Translations under genes and position numbers: made by a program
Shown: positions 1 to 7,329 of the stretch, piece after piece
Position numbering within the stretch: the first letter of the stretch is position 1
Layout: each line of letters starts with the position of its first letter
Assembly (NCBI GenBank): GCA_002404095.1
Contig: DHJA01000116.1
Span: 25,036 to 40,104, forward strand
Origin: Planctomycetaceae bacterium UBA4732
GTDB lineage: Bacteria; Planctomycetota; Planctomycetia; Gemmatales; Gemmataceae
DNA length: 15,069 bases
Reading direction: 5' to 3'
Notes under the pieces: generated by a model
What the model was told of the DNA's origin: nothing
The model's database searches: none
Seen by the model: the letters and a program-made list of their open reading frames with translations, nothing else

Positions 1-707
1 TAGAAGCCCGTCCCACCTGACCCATCCAAGTACGAGTGACGTTGCACTAGTCCCTTTTGCAATCCCTGCAAAACGGCTGCGGGATCAAACCTTGTCAACG
101 CGGCCGCGTCGAGCCATAAGCCGGGGAACACTTCACTCTGGTAGAGGCCGGCGGCGCTGACCGACAGCCGTTCATACTGCGAGTTGCGCAACACAAACCA
201 GTCGAGCGTCTCCTCCAAAACACGCCAGACTAGATATTCCCGGACCTGATTGCGGCGGTAGACGCGCAATTTTGTCGTTAGGTCGATATTGACGCTGCTG
301 GCCGCGACTTCCGCCACCAACTCGGGCGCGCCGACGACATAATCGTCGGGGTTGATTTGCACCTGACCGCCGCGCCCCGGCTCGATGATCATCGCGGCGT
401 CCGGCTGCGGCTCATTGTCCATGTCCAATCGTACCGAGCCGTTGTCGCCAACATCAACGCCGGGCGTAACTTGGCTGTATTGGTAGAGCCAACCAATGAT
501 ACTGGCGTGAGGACTCGCGTGTCGCTTCCAGCGGACGGGTGAACGCATGTGGACAACTCCTTCGATGAGTTCGGCTTTTTTCAGGAGGGGCATTGCGTCG
601 TAGCGGCGCTCGAACTCGTCGCGCGTCAACTGATCGCCCGGTTCCAGGGGTGGGATCTGGGCCGGCACGTGCGGGATCTTTGTCGGGATGGTTTGCGGAG
701 TCGTCAT
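1..707 (-). CDS. Uma2-family (DUF820) PD-(D/E)XK nuclease-like protein, 3' end at window edge
   Basis: Translating the minus strand from the ATG at 707 gives 235 codons ending VLQGLQKGL...GGTGF. The last two bases at the edge read TA, so a TAA/TAG stop probably falls just outside and the protein is then essentially complete. The body matches the Uma2 family. Residues 25-50 carry the typical N-terminal LTRDEFERRYDAMP.LKKAELIEG segment. The restriction-endonuclease-like core follows with D103 (QPDAAMII), E133 (PELVAEV) and K146 (TKLRVYRR), the expected D/E-x-K triad, and then the signature VREYLVWRV (155-163) and SEVFPGLWLD (191-200). Family members are predicted nucleases, often present in many copies in planctomycetes and cyanobacteria, with unknown physiological role. 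All three predicted catalytic residues are present, so it looks intact. It is divergent from the flavoenzyme gene at 861. Family assignment is firm; substrate and function are unknown. Confidence 0.9.
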   Translation of the reverse strand, partial: MTTPQTIPTKIPHVPAQIPPLEPGDQLTRDEFERRYDAMPLLKKAELIEGVVHMRSPVRWKRHASPHASIIGWLYQYSQVTPGVDVGDNGSVRLDMDNEPQPDAAMIIEPGRGGQVQINPDDYVVGAPELVAEVAASSVNIDLTTKLRVYRRNQVREYLVWRVLEETLDWFVLRNSQYERLSVSAAGLYQSEVFPGLWLDAAALTRFDPAAVLQGLQKGLVQRHSYLDGSGGTGF

Positions 708-860
708 GCCTTCAATCTCGTCTGAGTTGGCTAGGTTCCTATTCAAACGACGTTCATAGGGAGCGCTCACCTGGGTATTGTCGCCGACGCCCGCGGGGAA
801 TACAAGCCGGCCGCGTCGCACGCCTGAACGGGCGCCCTCCGCCCTCGCTATAACAATCGT
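708..860. promoter_or_regulatory. Divergent intergenic region (Uma2 gene / glycine oxidase gene)
   Basis: This 153-base gap lies between two outward-facing start codons and must hold both promoters. On the plus strand TATAAC at 849-854 resembles a -10 box. It sits so close to the ATG at 861 that transcription would start at or next to the start codon, giving a leaderless message. That agrees with the absence of a Shine-Dalgarno sequence there. No convincing -35 box is visible at the right distance, so the promoter call is tentative. No other feature was recognised. Confidence 0.3.
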
Positions 861-1988
861 ATGACAGACCATGCGGATGTGCTGATCGTCGGCGGCGGCG
901 TCATCGGCCTGACGACGGCGTATTTCTTGGCCCAAGAAGGCGTCCGGGTTACCCTGATCGACAAGGGCGATTTCGGCCGTGAGGCGTCATGGGCGGGGGC
1001 CGGCATCATCCCACCCGGCGATTCGCGCCGCGCTATCGCGCCCATCGACCATCTTCGCTCTCTCAGTTCTGAAATGTATCCCGATCTATCTCGTCGGCTG
1101 CGCGAGCAGACCGGCATCGACAACGGCTATCACGTTTGCGGCGGCCTGGACCTAGTTGAACCGGGTGAAGCCTTTCCCATTGAGGAGTGGCGCGCCGAAG
1201 GTATCGCTTTCCGCGAGGTAATGGGTGATGCGCTGCGAGCCGTGGAACCGGGCCTCTCCCCTGCCCTTGCCCGCGCGTACCACCTGCCGGGCATGGCTCA
1301 AGTGCGCACTCCGCGCCATGTCAAAGCGCTCCTGGCTGCCTGCGAGGCGCAAGGCGTCCAACTTTACCCTCATCGCGCGGCGACCGGCTTCGTCCGCACG
1401 GGCCGGCGCATTGACGCGGTGCAAACGGAACAGGGACCGCTACTGGCGGGGCGATTCCTTGTGACGGCTGGCGCCTGGACCGACGGCCTAGTACAACAGG
1501 TCGGCTGCCGGCTTGGCGTCCGCCCAGTACGCGGCCAGATCGCCTTGCTCCAGACCGACGACGCGCGCCAGCGGCTCATTCTGCTTAAGGGCAAGCGCTA
1601 TCTGGTGCCGCGCGGTGACGGTCTGGTCCTTGTTGGCGCGACGGAAGAGGATGTAGGCTTCGACGCTCGGCCCACGGCGTCCGCGATTGCCGGACTGCTC
1701 GCTTTCGCGGCCGAACTTGTCCCGTCGCTGGCAGGGGCGGCGCTGGAACGCTGCTGGGCGGGGTTGCGGCCTGGCAGTCCCGATGGCCTGCCGTTCCTCG
1801 GCGCCGTTCCGAATTGTCCTAACCTTTACGTCGCGGCCGGCCATTTTCGCGCCGGCATCCAACTGTCGCCGGCCAGCGGACGCGCGATGACAGACTTGCT
1901 TATCGGCCGCGAGCCGGTTGTGTCGTTGAAAGCGTTCCGACTCGATCGTCCGCCCGCGCCGCCGATCCGGACGGCATTCCGATCTTGA
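861..1988 (+). CDS. thiO: FAD-dependent glycine oxidase-like enzyme (ThiO family)
   Basis: The 375-residue product is a DAO-type flavoprotein of normal ThiO length. The N terminus has a Rossmann dinucleotide-binding motif, VGGGVIG (residues 10-16), and the E/D that binds the ADP ribose (LIDKGD, 32-37). The family signature GREASWAGAGIIPPG follows at 39-53. The C terminus has CWAGLRPGSPDGLPFLG (298-314) and AAGHFRAGIQLSPASG (325-340). Y247 (RYLVPRGDG), R303 and R330 align with the substrate-binding Tyr246, Arg302 and Arg329 known for Bacillus subtilis glycine oxidase. Glycine oxidase converts glycine to iminoglycine, the nitrogen/carbon donor for the thiazole of thiamine, or deaminates other small amines and D-amino acids. 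No other thi gene lies nearby, so a thiamine role rests on family alone; a sarcosine or D-amino-acid oxidase is the alternative. No signal peptide is seen, so it should be cytoplasmic. There is no clear ribosome-binding site. Confidence 0.85.
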   Translation: MTDHADVLIVGGGVIGLTTAYFLAQEGVRVTLIDKGDFGREASWAGAGIIPPGDSRRAIAPIDHLRSLSSEMYPDLSRRLREQTGIDNGYHVCGGLDLVEPGEAFPIEEWRAEGIAFREVMGDALRAVEPGLSPALARAYHLPGMAQVRTPRHVKALLAACEAQGVQLYPHRAATGFVRTGRRIDAVQTEQGPLLAGRFLVTAGAWTDGLVQQVGCRLGVRPVRGQIALLQTDDARQRLILLKGKRYLVPRGDGLVLVGATEEDVGFDARPTASAIAGLLAFAAELVPSLAGAALERCWAGLRPGSPDGLPFLGAVPNCPNLYVAAGHFRAGIQLSPASGRAMTDLLIGREPVVSLKAFRLDRPPAPPIRTAFRS

Positions 1989-2022
1989 GACGGTTCGGGT
2001 AATATCAAAAGCAATTGGCCGC

Positions 2023-2107
2023 GGCGAACGGCCGGCGTGAGCCGGCTGGTACAAAATGCAGTCGCTGGTAGCGTGTCGTACCAGCCGGCTCACGCCAGCC
2101 GTTCGCC
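2023..2107. repeat. Long inverted repeat (30-base arms, 25-base loop)
   Basis: Left arm 2023-2052 (GGCGAACGGCCGGCGTGAGC...) and right arm 2078-2107 are reverse complements with a single mismatch, which still allows a G-U pair in RNA. The arms flank the 25-base loop at 2053-2077. Each arm contains its own smaller palindrome: GCCGGC-GTGA-GCCGGC at 2031-2046, and a near copy on the right. It fills most of the 147-base gap between the flavoenzyme stop (1988) and the GTPase A start (2136). No T-tract follows, so it is not a classical intrinsic terminator. It could be a dispersed REP-like palindrome, an attenuating hairpin, or a transcription barrier that separates the two units. Confidence 0.85.
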
Positions 2108-2135
2108 TTCGGTTTGATCCAGAGACCCACCGAAC

Positions 2136-3914
2136 ATGGAACCACTGTCCGCCCGTGCGTTGACCGGGCAGTTGGCCGACGATCTTGGTTGGCTGGAAGA
2201 GCATTGCCGGCGGCAGTCCGATCAGGCCACGGCGGCGGTGCGCCTGCGGCTGGCCGCGGCCCTGGTGCGCAACTGCATCGGGCCGGCGCTCGACGATCAG
2301 CCGGCCACGCCGCTGCACGTCGCCGTCCTCGGCGGCGCCGGGGCCGGTAAGAGTACTGTCGCCAACATGCTCAGCGGCGTACCTGCCGCCGAGGCCAATC
2401 CGCAAGCCGGTTTTACACGCCATCCCATCGCTTACGCCAGCGTCAACGGCCCTCTTTCCTGGGCCGGCCATCTCGGTTTCCTCGGCCCGCTTCAGCGCCT
2501 AGCCCAGCCAGCCCCTTCAAGCCTTGATGAAGACGTCTACCAAGTTCGCCGCGTCCCCGTCGATCCGACGAGCTACGATCTTCTCAAAGACTTTGTCGTG
2601 TGGGATTGTCCGGATATGACCACCTGGGCTTCGGCCGGCTACGTCCCGCGCTTGCTCGAAGTCGCCGCGCTCGCCGATGTCATTGTCTTCGTCGCCTCCG
2701 ACGAGCGCTATAACGATGAAGTGCCGACGCAGTTTCTCAACCTCTTCCTTCAGGCCGGCAAGCCCGTGGTCGTCTGTCTGACGAAGATGGGCGACGGCGA
2801 CGCCGCACCGTTGATCGCCCATTTCCAGCAGGAAGTTTTATCGCGCATGCCGCCCGGCGTGGTCGGCTGTCTGGCCATTCCGTTCCTGACGCCGGCGCAA
2901 CTGGCGGACCCCGCACGTCTGGCCGGCCGCTATCGCATCCCGCTCCTGAATCAAGTGGCCGTGCTAGGCGGCTCGCCCGCCGCCACGCGCCGGCGCAGCG
3001 TCCTCGGCGCCGACCGCTTTCTTGTCCGGGGTATCGGCGCCTTACTCAGCGTCGCCCGTAAAGACCTCGACGCGCTCGAGTCGTGGCAGATGTTCGTGCA
3101 AACGGGCCGCAACGAGTTCGTAGACCGCTACCATCGCGAATATCTCAATAGTGAGAAATTTCGCGGCTTCGACGAGGCGCTGGTCCGGCTCATGGAACTG
3201 CTGGAATTGCCCGGCGTCGGCCGCATCCTCAGTGGAGCGCTGTGGGTGTTGCGGACGCCCTATCGCTTGCTGCGCGGGTTGGCCCTAAAGCTGTTGAGCC
3301 GGCCGGAAGGGTTGAGCCGGCCGGAGCAGCCGGTTCTGGAAGACGCCTTCAACGGCTGGATCGATCTTCTTCGCAAGGAAGCGGCACGCCGTGCTGATTC
3401 GCATCCGCTGTGGGCGCATGTATCGCAGGGCTTTCACTCAGGTAATTTGGCCGAGCAGGCGCGGGAACGCTTCCAACAGTCCATGCGCGCTTTTCAATCG
3501 ACCGAGGCGGAAGAAATAGAACGCACGGCCCGCGACATTTACGAGCAGCTTGAAAAGAATCCAGTGGTTTTGTACAGCCTGCGCGGCGGCAAGTTTGCCT
3601 TGGACATCGCCGCCGTCGCCGGTTCGATCGCGGCCGGCGGCATAGGCTATCAAGATTTCATTATCGCGCCGCTTGTCGCTTCGCTGACTCATCAGCTCGT
3701 CGAATTGCTCGGCTGGCAGGTGGTGGACGCCCAGCGCGAGCAAACGCGCCACAGGCAACAAGAGTTGCTAAAGCAACATTTGTCGGGGCCAATGGCGGAT
3801 TGGCTGACGAAATGGCCGGCGACGGGCGGCTCGTCGTTCGAGCGACTGCAATTAGCCCTGGGCCGTATTCCTTCGGCGGTGCAGCAGCTTGACGCGCGAG
3901 TTCAGAGCTTCTGA
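2136..3914 (+). CDS. Dynamin-like/GTPase-domain protein A with degenerate G4 motif
   Basis: This 592-residue protein has an N-terminal P-loop GTPase domain after a ~60-residue helical lead. G1 is GGAGAGKS (66-73). A G2-type threonine lies at T94 in AGFTRHP. G3 is WDCPD (156-160). The G4 position reads CLTKMGDGD (214-222) instead of the canonical N/TKxD. The rest is mostly helical. A basic, amphipathic-looking stretch around 353-390 (PGVGRILSGALWVLRTPYRL) and a Gly/Ala-rich hydrophobic segment at 486-527 could contact a membrane. This layout resembles bacterial dynamin-like proteins, which often occur as adjacent unequal pairs, as here with GTPase B 17 bases downstream. Nothing identifies the exact cellular role. 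The ATG at 2136 lacks a strong Shine-Dalgarno sequence but is the first Met in frame and leaves the whole G domain intact. GTPase fold is confident; dynamin relationship is inference. Confidence 0.8.
   Translation: MEPLSARALTGQLADDLGWLEEHCRRQSDQATAAVRLRLAAALVRNCIGPALDDQPATPLHVAVLGGAGAGKSTVANMLSGVPAAEANPQAGFTRHPIAYASVNGPLSWAGHLGFLGPLQRLAQPAPSSLDEDVYQVRRVPVDPTSYDLLKDFVVWDCPDMTTWASAGYVPRLLEVAALADVIVFVASDERYNDEVPTQFLNLFLQAGKPVVVCLTKMGDGDAAPLIAHFQQEVLSRMPPGVVGCLAIPFLTPAQLADPARLAGRYRIPLLNQVAVLGGSPAATRRRSVLGADRFLVRGIGALLSVARKDLDALESWQMFVQTGRNEFVDRYHREYLNSEKFRGFDEALVRLMELLELPGVGRILSGALWVLRTPYRLLRGLALKLLSRPEGLSRPEQPVLEDAFNGWIDLLRKEAARRADSHPLWAHVSQGFHSGNLAEQARERFQQSMRAFQSTEAEEIERTARDIYEQLEKNPVVLYSLRGGKFALDIAAVAGSIAAGGIGYQDFIIAPLVASLTHQLVELLGWQVVDAQREQTRHRQQELLKQHLSGPMADWLTKWPATGGSSFERLQLALGRIPSAVQQLDARVQSF
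3293..3325 (+). repeat. Short in-frame tandem repeat inside GTPase A
   Basis: A 15-base unit, GTTGAGCCGGCCGGA, occurs exactly at 3293-3307 and 3311-3325, an 18-base period. It encodes the repeated hexapeptide LSRPEG-LSRPEQ (residues 387-398) just after the amphipathic segment, probably a flexible linker made by slippage. It keeps the frame. Confidence 0.7.
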
Positions 3915-3931
3915 AGAGTTAGGTGACGTTC

Positions 3932-5815
3932 ATGACAGACTTGCCACCGCCTCCCCCGGAGGCCCCCCTACTCCGCACGCTCTCCCCTGCCCTGCTCGGC
4001 CTGGAGCGCGGCCTGCGGGCATGGCTCGACGGGCCGCGGCGCTATCCACTGTCCACGATGACGCGGGCCGCGCTCGAAGGCGTGACCGTGGACCTGCGGC
4101 GGCAGGCCGACGCTCTCGAAGTGGACCGGCCGCTGCTCGTCGTCATCTTAATGGGAGGAACCGGAGTCGGTAAATCGTCTTTGCTAAACGCACTGGCCGG
4201 CGGCACCATCGCCCGTGCCTCGTTCACTCGACCCACCACGCGCGATCCGGTCGTGTACTACCACGAGTCCGTCAAACCCGACCGGCTCGACTCGGCCTTA
4301 CGCCACTGCCGACTTGTGCCACACGACCGGCCCTCCCTGGCGCAGAAGATTCTCGTCGATACGCCTGACCTCGATAGCAACGACCTGAGCAACCGCGAGA
4401 AGTTATTGCACGTCCTGCCGGTCGCGGACGTAGTGCTTTACGTCGGCTCGCAGGAAAAGTACCACGACGACATCGGCTGGCAGTTGTTCTTGCAGCAGCG
4501 CCGGCGTCGTGCGTTCGCTTTCGTCATGAATAAGTGGGACCGTTGCGTTCACGGCGCCGGCAGCGGAATGCGGCCTGATGAAGACTTACTACGAGACTTA
4601 AAGGCGGAAGGATTTGAAAATCCTTTGCTCTTCCGCACATGCGCCCAGGCGTGGATCGACGCGGCGCAGGCGTCGGGGGAGGGCGCGGCGGCGCCCGTCG
4701 CCCGGCTGACGCCGGCGAACCTGCCGGAAGGAGAACAGTTCGCCGAGTTGCTTCAATGGCTGGAAATGGGCCTGAACCGACTGGAGATCGAGGCCATCAA
4801 AGCTCGCGGCGTCGGACAATTGCTACAGCAAATGGAGGAATACCTCGCGGCGGCCAGTCCGCCTGACCTGACGGAAGCCGCGACGCGCACCCGTAAAGCG
4901 TGGGCAGGGCCGCTCGCCGAAGAGGCGGCCGCCACGACCGAGGTCCTGCTGAACACCCTTGAACCGTATCAAGCCGAGATCGAGCATCATTTCACCGTCG
5001 AAGGACAGCGACGTTTTCGCGGCATAATGGGCGGCTATCTGCACCTCATTAACCGCACCAAATACGTCGGCGCCAGCCTCCGCGATAAGGTGCCGTTTCT
5101 GCCGAAGCCGCGCGATGGGGCGGCCGCCCCTGCGTCGTGGGACGCCAGCCGCTTCGCCAGGGCGTGCAGCGAGATCGCAGCCAACCGCCAACTCGACGCC
5201 CGCGGCAAGGCGCTGGCGAACCGTCTATTGGTTGAAGCCGACGCCCAAGGCTTCGCCCTCAAGGTTCTGGCCGACCCCGTGGAGGCCGCATCTAAGACCG
5301 ACTGGCGGCAGCGCTATGCTTTGGCAATGAGCGAGGTGCTGCATCAAGTCGAAAAGCAGCGCACGGAGCCGACGGGGCCGCGCCGCTACGTCCAGGCCGT
5401 CCTCGGTTTCCTGGCGGACTGGGCGCCGCCCGTCGCCCTGGTGTGCGCGATCGGGTACTTCCTGCTTAAAGCGTTCAACGTCTCGCAACAGAATCCGGCC
5501 CCACAGATCGGCTGGCTGGACCTCGCATTGCCTCTATTTGTCACATTGGCGATATTAGTTATCCTGCATGTGTTGATTGCTCTCCTACTGCCGTTGCGCT
5601 GGTCTCAAATTCGCGGCGAGTTCAAATCGCGGCTTGAAAAGCGGCTACAGCAAGAGTTGGAAAATGTTTACGGGCCTGTGCCCGAAGACGTGGCAGCGTT
5701 GTTGCTGGCGGAGCGACGACAAGTCGAGAAACTGGCGGGCGAAACCCATGAAGTGGCGTCCTGGCTGCACCTGCGCGAGCAGTCCGCAAGCGTGACCGGA
5801 TTGTATGGGAAATAG
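3932..5815 (+). CDS. Membrane-associated GTPase B (canonical G motifs, two C-terminal TM segments)
   Basis: The 627-residue product has a proline-rich N terminus (PPPPPE) and then a complete GTPase core. G1 is GGTGVGKS (75-82), G2 lies near T102/T103, G3 is VDTPD (142-146) and G4 is NKWD (200-203). A long helical region follows. Two hydrophobic segments at about 499-515 (PPVALVCAIGYFLLKAF) and 529-555 (LDLALPLFVTLAILVILHVL) look like a transmembrane hairpin. A charged coiled-coil-like tail (~558-610) comes next. I chose the ATG at 3932 because AGGTG at 3921-3925 gives it a ribosome-binding site six bases upstream. An in-frame GTG at 3923 would overlap that site and add only three residues. 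The gene begins 17 bases after GTPase A and ends 21 bases before the CHAD gene, so one operon is likely. The pair recalls two-subunit bacterial dynamin-like systems that remodel membranes, but it is not a recognisable YcjX, Era or LeoA orthologue. Function unproven. Confidence 0.82.
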   Translation: MTDLPPPPPEAPLLRTLSPALLGLERGLRAWLDGPRRYPLSTMTRAALEGVTVDLRRQADALEVDRPLLVVILMGGTGVGKSSLLNALAGGTIARASFTRPTTRDPVVYYHESVKPDRLDSALRHCRLVPHDRPSLAQKILVDTPDLDSNDLSNREKLLHVLPVADVVLYVGSQEKYHDDIGWQLFLQQRRRRAFAFVMNKWDRCVHGAGSGMRPDEDLLRDLKAEGFENPLLFRTCAQAWIDAAQASGEGAAAPVARLTPANLPEGEQFAELLQWLEMGLNRLEIEAIKARGVGQLLQQMEEYLAAASPPDLTEAATRTRKAWAGPLAEEAAATTEVLLNTLEPYQAEIEHHFTVEGQRRFRGIMGGYLHLINRTKYVGASLRDKVPFLPKPRDGAAAPASWDASRFARACSEIAANRQLDARGKALANRLLVEADAQGFALKVLADPVEAASKTDWRQRYALAMSEVLHQVEKQRTEPTGPRRYVQAVLGFLADWAPPVALVCAIGYFLLKAFNVSQQNPAPQIGWLDLALPLFVTLAILVILHVLIALLLPLRWSQIRGEFKSRLEKRLQQELENVYGPVPEDVAALLLAERRQVEKLAGETHEVASWLHLREQSASVTGLYGK

Positions 5816-5836
5816 AAGGGTAAAACGGTCCTTAAA

Positions 5837-6835
5837 ATGGCTGAAGGCAAATGGATCGGCGGGCTGACCGCCGACGCGCGGTTAACGGACGCGGCAAAAC
5901 GAGTCTTATCCGTGCGTTTGCGCGCCGTGGGTGAGGCATTGCCGCGCGCGGTGCAAGAAGCCAACCGCGATCCGGAATATGTCCATCAATTGCGCGTGGC
6001 AACGCGCCGCGCCGACGCCGCGCTTCGCATCTTCGCGCCCTGCTTGCCGGGCAAAGTTCACAAAAAGGCGCGCGGCCGGCTCCGTCGGTTGCGACGAGCG
6101 GCGGGAGCAGCCCGCGACTGGGATGTATTCCTTCTGGGTATCGCCGAACGCCGGACGAAGCAACCTGAAAAAGAACAGCACGGGCTAAACTTCTTGTTTG
6201 CATACGCCTTCGGCCTGCGTAGCGGCGCCCAAGCCGACTTGGAATCCGCAGGCGCCGAAGAACATCAATCCCTCGACGCCTTCATCGAGGCCACGACTGC
6301 CGCGGTCTGTCCGGCGACTGATTTTCCAGATGGCGCCGTTCTCCTCCTGTTGGCCCGGCCTCTCCTCACGGCACGGCTGCACGAATTGGATTGGACCGCG
6401 GCCGGCGATCTCCAGGATTATGCACACTTGCATCAAGTAAGGATCGCCGGCAAACGGCTGCGTTACGCGATGGAAGTATTCGCCGATTGCTTTTCTCTTT
6501 CATTCCGCGATGAACTGTACCCGCGCGTCGAAGACATGCAGGAGATATTGGGCCGCGCTAACGACAGCCACGTCGCAGAGGCGCGTTTGGCCGATCTGCG
6601 CCGCCATTTGCGCCGCGGCTGGCCGGCGGAATGGAAGCGCGTCCAGCCGGGCGTCGAGAGCTTGCTACGCTTCCATCAACGCCGCCTGCCATTAGAGCGT
6701 AAGCGATTCATGCAATGGTGGGACGAGTGGGGCAAGACGGGAGCGCCGGCGCTGACCGCCGTGCTGGGCGGCGAGACGTTGGAACCAGCCCCTTTGAATG
6801 CGGGGGCCGAGGCGAACCGCGTCGGCCAGCGATAG
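5837..6835 (+). CDS. CHAD-domain protein (predicted polyphosphate-binding)
   Basis: The 332-residue protein is a CHAD domain over most of its length. CHAD domains are two four-helix bundles with conserved histidines and many basic residues. Both half-motifs are visible: VHQLRVATRR (49-58) and LHQVRIAGKRLRY (198-210). A strongly basic stretch lies at 73-96 (KVHKKARGRLRRLRR, then RDWDV), and EILGRANDSHV at 236-246. CHAD proteins are known to bind inorganic polyphosphate and localise to polyphosphate granules. No CYTH (triphosphatase) domain is fused or adjacent, so this is the stand-alone form. No signal peptide or membrane segment is seen. It is the third gene of the likely operon with GTPases A and B, 21 bases after GTPase B. 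Its ribosome-binding site is weak (GAAGGG at 5815-5820, rather far from the ATG), so translation may be partly coupled to the upstream gene. The family assignment is secure; the link to the GTPases is by position only. Confidence 0.88.
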   Translation: MAEGKWIGGLTADARLTDAAKRVLSVRLRAVGEALPRAVQEANRDPEYVHQLRVATRRADAALRIFAPCLPGKVHKKARGRLRRLRRAAGAARDWDVFLLGIAERRTKQPEKEQHGLNFLFAYAFGLRSGAQADLESAGAEEHQSLDAFIEATTAAVCPATDFPDGAVLLLLARPLLTARLHELDWTAAGDLQDYAHLHQVRIAGKRLRYAMEVFADCFSLSFRDELYPRVEDMQEILGRANDSHVAEARLADLRRHLRRGWPAEWKRVQPGVESLLRFHQRRLPLERKRFMQWWDEWGKTGAPALTAVLGGETLEPAPLNAGAEANRVGQR

Positions 6836-6862
6836 TGTCGCTATTGCTCGCCGCCGTTTAGC

Positions 6863-6870
6863 TATAGAAT
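6863..6870 (+). promoter_or_regulatory. Candidate -10 box for the HEPN two-gene unit
   Basis: TATAGAAT lies about 40 bases before the HEPN start, inside the 76-base gap after the CHAD gene. No good -35 box is visible at 16-18 bases. If real, the HEPN pair has its own promoter rather than relying on read-through from the GTPase-CHAD operon. Confidence 0.25.
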
Positions 6871-6911
6871 CAGCTCCGCCGAATTGACGAACTTTTATCC
6901 GAGCCGCCACA

Positions 6912-7328
6912 ATGGGCTTGCCACAAGCGCCGGAAGCTAGGCTTTATTACCGAGCCGCGAAGCTCCGCTTCGAGGAAGCGGTCGTCCTGCTCGAAGCGGG
7001 AAAGAGCGTCGGTGCGGTGTATTTGGCCGGTTATACCGTAGAATGTTTTTTGAAGGCGCTGCTTCTGGACGGCACGCCTCCAGGTTTGCGAAAACGGTTG
7101 CTCACAAAGTTTCGAGGGCGCCGGGCACACGACATCGAATGGCTGCGGGATTTATACCGTCGGAGCATTGGCGGAACTATTCCGCGCGATGTGGCTCTGC
7201 ACCTGATGCGGGTTGCCACCTGGGACACAGACCTACGGTATGAAACGGCACTCCAGGCGCAAGGCGACGCGAACAAGTTTGTTCAGTCCGTTATAGCCCT
7301 CACCAAATGGGCGGAAGGGAGAATGTGA
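6912..7328 (+). CDS. Small HEPN-domain protein
   Basis: The 138-residue, mostly helical protein fits the HEPN family (PF05168 type). The first helices carry LYYRAAKLRFEEAVVLLEAG (11-30). The family-defining stretch YLAGYTVECFLKALLLDG (37-54) matches the usual A-x-E-x-x-LKALL pattern. HDIEWL (73-78) corresponds to the common HdL..L motif, and TWDTDLRYET (103-112) to the conserved W...RY near the end. HEPN proteins act as RNases in toxin-antitoxin and defence systems or as non-catalytic helper domains. Formally R68-GRRA-H73 is an Rx4H, but it lies in a loop and not where the catalytic motif of HEPN RNases normally sits, so activity is doubtful. It is followed after one base by a small unrelated gene, suggesting a two-protein module. 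No strong ribosome-binding site precedes the ATG. Family assignment is good; function is unknown. Confidence 0.75.
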   Translation: MGLPQAPEARLYYRAAKLRFEEAVVLLEAGKSVGAVYLAGYTVECFLKALLLDGTPPGLRKRLLTKFRGRRAHDIEWLRDLYRRSIGGTIPRDVALHLMRVATWDTDLRYETALQAQGDANKFVQSVIALTKWAEGRM

Positions 7329-7329
7329 C

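Noticed and set aside
593..853. Plus-strand open frame of 86 codons
   Set aside because: It overlaps the start of the Uma2 gene in antisense and the divergent promoter region; low-complexity Arg/Ser/Gly composition.
2023..2107. Classical Rho-independent terminator for thiO
   Set aside because: The stem is far longer than usual and no run of T follows either arm, so it is listed as an inverted repeat of unknown role instead.
1488..2471. Minus-strand open frame of 327 codons
   Set aside because: It is antisense to the ThiO gene and the start of GTPase A and runs straight through the 2023-2107 inverted repeat. There are no domain motifs.
3923..3931. GTG start for GTPase B at 3923
   Set aside because: It overlaps the AGGTG that serves as ribosome-binding site for the ATG at 3932 and adds only MTF. 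The shorter start is more plausible.
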